A stretch of 8,351 nt of DNA, taken from CAYMTN01 sp964393335. GTDB lineage: Bacteria; Chloroflexota; Anaerolineae; Aggregatilineales; Aggregatilineaceae. The notes under the pieces are model-generated. The model did no database searches. It was not told the origin of the DNA and was given only the letters and a program-made list of their open reading frames with translations. Each line of letters begins with the position of its first letter. Position 1 is the stretch's first letter. The translations under genes and the position numbers were made by a program. Location of the stretch: positions 1 to 8,351 of the forward strand of contig CAYMTN010000232.1 of the NCBI GenBank assembly GCA_964393335.1. Reading direction: 5' to 3'. Positions 5,808 through 8,351 of this stretch are shown piece after piece.

Positions 5808-6725
5808 TTACAGCGATTCGTCGCGCAGCGTTTCCGAGCGCGGATCGAGCAGCACCAGCAGCCCCAACATGCCCATATTGGCGAACAACAGCGGGGCCAA
5901 AAACGGCGCGCCGCGAATGAACCGTTCGGCCACAAACGCGCCGCTGGCCGTCAGGTTGTCTTCGACGTGCAGCACCGCGCCGACCAGCCCGGTGATCACC
6001 AGCAGCAGCATGGCCGCCGCGTACGTGATCAGGTCGGATCGCGTCGGGCGCTCGATAAAACCCAGCGTGATCTGGACGACGGTGGCGAAAATGCCGACGG
6101 TCGTCGGTATCCACAGCCAGGGATTTTCAAAGCCGGTGCGGGCATGATCCAACACGGCGCTGATCGTCGTGACCATCGTGCCCAGGCCCAACATCAAAAA
6201 GTAAGCGCGCGTTTTGCTCAGCGGAAGCGGCAGGTGCAGGCCGCCCAGCAGACGCAGCCGCCCGCTGTCCGGCGGGTCCTCGATCCAGGCGGCGCTGATG
6301 CCGAGCAAACCGACCAGCGCGAACATGAGCGGCCCCAACGTGGGCGGACCCCATACCAGCAGCGTCACGGTGAGTTGATCGCCAGCGGGCGCGCTGGGCA
6401 AGGCCACCCGGCGCAGGTGAAAATACATGCCGAGCAGCCCAACCGCCGTGCTGGCCAGCAGCACGAGCGTTGCCAGGACCGTCGCCAGGCTGCGCTGCTT
6501 GAGCGCGATCAAACCCGCGACCAGCAGCACCGCCCCGGCGATAGGCCCGAAGATGATCGGTATCCACTCGTTCGGGACGATGGTGCCGCTGATGCTGTGC
6601 GCCAGGTAGATATCGACGCCGAGAAAAATCTCGTTGATGGCCGCCATGAGCAGCATCAGTTGATCGCGTGACAGCGGCAGCCGGACGCGTCTGACCGGCG
6701 GGACAATCGTCGCCAGATGGTACAT
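5808..6725 (-). CDS. Internally duplicated polytopic membrane protein, partner of the octaheme cytochrome
   Basis: A 305-residue protein with about eight membrane helices (near 23-43, 54-76, 79-103, 119-146, 173-194, 203-224, 232-253 and 273-293). I do not recognise the family. It consists of two homologous halves, about 27-149 and 180-295. WIPIIFG (54-60) matches WIPTTVG (205-211). LLGMYFHL (97-104) matches LVGAVLHV (247-254). WGPPTLGPLMFALVGLLG (125-142) matches RGAPFLAPLLFANMGMLG (271-288) in 10 of 18 positions. Each half has two histidines in matching places near helix ends: H43/H194 (each 11 residues before the W of WIP) and H103/H253. These could bind heme b, which is inference. The start is ATG 6725, only 3 nt after the cytochrome stop, with just a weak GGACGG upstream, so translational coupling is likely. 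Its place in the operon suggests a membrane electron-transfer partner. Confidence 0.85.
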   Translation of the reverse strand: MYHLATIVPPVRRVRLPLSRDQLMLLMAAINEIFLGVDIYLAHSISGTIVPNEWIPIIFGPIAGAVLLVAGLIALKQRSLATVLATLVLLASTAVGLLGMYFHLRRVALPSAPAGDQLTVTLLVWGPPTLGPLMFALVGLLGISAAWIEDPPDSGRLRLLGGLHLPLPLSKTRAYFLMLGLGTMVTTISAVLDHARTGFENPWLWIPTTVGIFATVVQITLGFIERPTRSDLITYAAAMLLLVITGLVGAVLHVEDNLTASGAFVAERFIRGAPFLAPLLFANMGMLGLLVLLDPRSETLRDESL

Positions 6726-6728
6726 GAC

Positions 6729-8057
6729 TCAGCCGTCCGATCCGGTGTCCCCGGTGGTGGTCCCGGTCGCCGTGTTCCCGGCCTGTTCGAGCTTGTCGGC
6801 AACCATCTGCTTCAACTCGGCCATCGAATGCAGCACCTCGTACGCGCCGTGCCACTGCGTATAATCCGGCCCCTGCATCCACGCGCCAAACTTCGCCGTG
6901 CGGCCCCAGTGGTGCCACAGCTCGAAGTACTCAAAATCGAGCGGCTCGTCGAACGGTTCCGCCGTCAGCAGGCCGTTATCTTTCAACGGCTGGACGACGT
7001 CGTTGCTTTCCTGGACCCAGGCGTTCACGGCTTCGGTTAGCGCGTCTGCCCCAGTGTAAAAGTCGGTGACGAAGTTGTCGTTGTGGCATTCCAGGCACAC
7101 TTTTTGCATGCGGACCTGGTTATCCTGCCAGGCGGGCCGCCGCTCGCTGATCGACGAGAACAGGTACCACGTCAGGCGGTCGCCGACGTCGTGCGTCGTG
7201 CCGGACTCGCCAAAGCCGCTCATGTGGCACAGAGCGCATGTCGGCGCGGGGAAATCCTTAACCGACAGCGTCCCGGCTTCGGCGTCCCAGTTCCAGTTTT
7301 CGCCGCCGGTATGGTACGCGATGCCGTGCGGCGACTCGACGTATATTTCCCACTGCGGGTGATCCGGCCCGATGTGGCAGGCGTTGCACGTTTCCGGCTT
7401 GCGGACCTGTTCCAGGCTGAATTCGTGGCGCAGGTGGCATTTCTGGCACTGCCCGACCGATCCGTCTGGGGCGGGTTTGCCGACGCTGTGGCAGACTTCG
7501 CAGGCGAAGCGCGTGATCGCCGGGCCTTCGAGCGTGTATAGCGCGTTCCGTTCTTTATCCGGCCCGTAGCTGCCTTCGGGGATGGCTGCGTACATGGCGA
7601 GCTGGTGGTCGGTCAGGTCGGCGGTGCCGCGCATGGCGACGTAGGCGGGCAGGCTGTGGCGGCTGGCGTAAAACTCCTTGACCTCCTGCGTGTGGCAGTC
7701 TTCACACATCGCGGCGGTGGGCGAGCGCAGCACGTAGGTGCCTTCGTGTTCGACCGCGCCGGGATAGTCGGATTTCACCTCGTGGCAGTCCTGACATTCG
7801 ACGTTTGCCGCTGCCATCGTGCTGTACCCGAACTGCTCCACGATACCCGGCGTGTTGCGCTTGTGACACTCGACGCACTTGTTATCACTATTGGCGAGGG
7901 CATTCACGCGCACCGGACCTTGTTCGGCTTCGTCCGATTCGCTGACGGCCATGATCACCAGGATCAGGCCCAACACGAGGACCACGCCGACCAATCCGAG
8001 CACCAGCACACGGCCCACCGTGAGCCAGCCCCCCTTGTTGGTTGTTTGCTCGGTCAT
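6729..8057 (-). CDS. Membrane-anchored octaheme cytochrome c, hydroxylamine oxidoreductase (HAO)-like
   Basis: A 442-residue cytochrome with eight CxxCH heme c sites at 61-65, 88-92, 118-122, 186-190, 204-208, 224-228, 274-278 and 321-325. One hydrophobic helix (about 17-38) near the N-terminus would anchor it with the heme domain outside the cytoplasm. The segment from the fifth to the sixth site and beyond (CHLRHEFSLEQVRKPETC, then CHIGPDHPQWE and SPHG, 207-245) and the C-terminal GPDYTQWHG (396-404) are what I expect of the octaheme HAO family. That family oxidises hydroxylamine or hydrazine, or reduces nitrite or hydroxylamine. Whether Y399 is the tyrosine that cross-links the P460 heme in oxidative enzymes cannot be settled here. 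The protein is shorter than Nitrosomonas HAO (about 570 residues). The start is ATG 8057 with AAAGGA (read from 8068-8073) 10 nt upstream; an in-frame TTG at 8063 is too close to that site. It is the first gene of an operon with the membrane protein behind it. Confidence 0.93.
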   Translation of the reverse strand: MTEQTTNKGGWLTVGRVLVLGLVGVVLVLGLILVIMAVSESDEAEQGPVRVNALANSDNKCVECHKRNTPGIVEQFGYSTMAAANVECQDCHEVKSDYPGAVEHEGTYVLRSPTAAMCEDCHTQEVKEFYASRHSLPAYVAMRGTADLTDHQLAMYAAIPEGSYGPDKERNALYTLEGPAITRFACEVCHSVGKPAPDGSVGQCQKCHLRHEFSLEQVRKPETCNACHIGPDHPQWEIYVESPHGIAYHTGGENWNWDAEAGTLSVKDFPAPTCALCHMSGFGESGTTHDVGDRLTWYLFSSISERRPAWQDNQVRMQKVCLECHNDNFVTDFYTGADALTEAVNAWVQESNDVVQPLKDNGLLTAEPFDEPLDFEYFELWHHWGRTAKFGAWMQGPDYTQWHGAYEVLHSMAELKQMVADKLEQAGNTATGTTTGDTGSDG

Positions 8058-8116
8058 ACCCAAAGAGTCCTTTCCCGAAAAAACGATTTTTATGGAGCGA
8101 ACGCGCTAAGCGGCAT

Positions 8117-8147
8117 AACCGCCGCCGGAAAAAGACCCGGCGCGGTT
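8117..8147. terminator. Possible weak terminator hairpin between cupin and cytochrome genes
   Basis: AACCG-CC-GCCGG (8117-8128) pairs with CCGGC-G-CGGTT (8137-8147) around an eight-base loop, giving ten pairs with an internal bulge. It lies 11 bp after the cupin stop in its direction of transcription. There is no T-run after it on the minus strand, so any termination would be inefficient and the operon could start with the cupin. Confidence 0.35.
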
Positions 8148-8158
8148 CGTCGATGCGG

Positions 8159-8351
8159 TCAGCCTGCGGACGCCTCCCCCGTCGCGCGGAACATCACCAG
8201 CAGCATCGCCAGCGGCGTTTTGGCGACGATGCTGTGAGGCAGGTTGGGCGGCATGTGAATCCACGTACCGGCGCGTCCTTCGACGTGATCGTCGCCCAGC
8301 GTGATCGCGGCTTCGCCGTCCAGGATGATCAGCGTGGCCGGCATCGACGCG
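8159..8351 (-). CDS. Cupin domain protein, C-terminal part (cut by window edge)
   Basis: 63 residues before the stop, in a frame open to the window edge, so the gene begins outside; the methionine at 8344 is probably internal. Visible are the end of the first cupin motif (ILDGEAAITLG, where family members have a 'leGe' strand) and the second motif, GTWIHMPPNLPHSI: a glycine, five residues, a proline and a histidine that would be a metal ligand. The first motif, which carries the other ligands, is missing from view. Small single-domain cupins bind a metal or a small molecule; no specific role can be read. It lies upstream of the cytochrome in the same direction, with 101 bp between its stop and the cytochrome ATG. 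Confidence 0.8.
   Translation of the reverse strand, partial: ASMPATLIILDGEAAITLGDDHVEGRAGTWIHMPPNLPHSIVAKTPLAMLLVMFRATGEASAG

Noticed and set aside
5742..6671. 309-codon open frame on the plus strand
   Set aside because: It is extremely Gln/Arg/His-rich with no domain, antisense to the membrane protein, and begins in the repeat region.
6127..6918. 263-codon minus-strand frame crossing the cytochrome/membrane-protein junction
   Set aside because: It overlaps both real genes in another frame and is Arg/Gly/Ala-rich, as expected of a shadow.
8057..8110. Promoter for the cytochrome operon (CATAAA with TTATGC 18 nt upstream on the minus strand)
   Set aside because: The -35 matches only two consensus bases and the -10 four; too weak to list as a feature.

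Overview
The window looks like chromosomal DNA of a GC-rich, redox-active bacterium, most likely a member of the Chloroflexota (Anaerolineae-like). This is an inference from three things: the mix of gene families (DUF362, DUF166, an octaheme cytochrome, a LiaI/LiaF-like membrane protein), tandem ATCAGCN heptamers, and dispersed hairpins carrying CGTAGGGG. No rRNA, tRNA, CRISPR array, transposase or phage gene is visible.

Layout, left to right. (1) 18-1184, minus: a DUF362 iron-sulfur protein. (2) 1333-2172, plus: a membrane-anchored or secreted NodB-type polysaccharide deacetylase, divergent from (1) and apparently made from a leaderless mRNA. (3) 2263-2904, minus: a membrane protein built from three two-helix units, convergent with (2); a perfect 13-bp hairpin lies between their stops. 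(4) 3174-3689, plus: an FtnA-type ferritin with all ferroxidase residues, a good promoter and an intrinsic terminator. (5) 3870-4694, plus: an unrecognised secreted protein with four FxPGGWG repeats. (6) 4772-5560, minus: a cysteine-rich DUF166 protein; the terminator of (5) runs into its stop codon. (7) 5561-5807: a non-coding stretch of heptamer repeats around a 67-bp inverted-repeat element. (8) 5808-6725 and 6729-8057, minus: a two-gene operon, with an octaheme HAO-like cytochrome c first and an internally duplicated polytopic membrane protein 3 bp behind it. (9) 8159-8351, minus: the C-terminal part of a cupin, cut by the window edge.

How it fits together. The theme is iron and electron transfer: iron storage (ferritin), Fe-S or cysteine-rich proteins (DUF362, DUF166) and an exported, membrane-anchored octaheme cytochrome. 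The clearest functional unit is the cytochrome/membrane-protein pair. The membrane protein consists of two homologous four-helix halves, each with two histidines at matching positions, which suggests (but does not prove) a heme b-binding or quinone-interacting partner for the cytochrome. This pair and the PGGWG-repeat exported protein are the best candidates for something undescribed.
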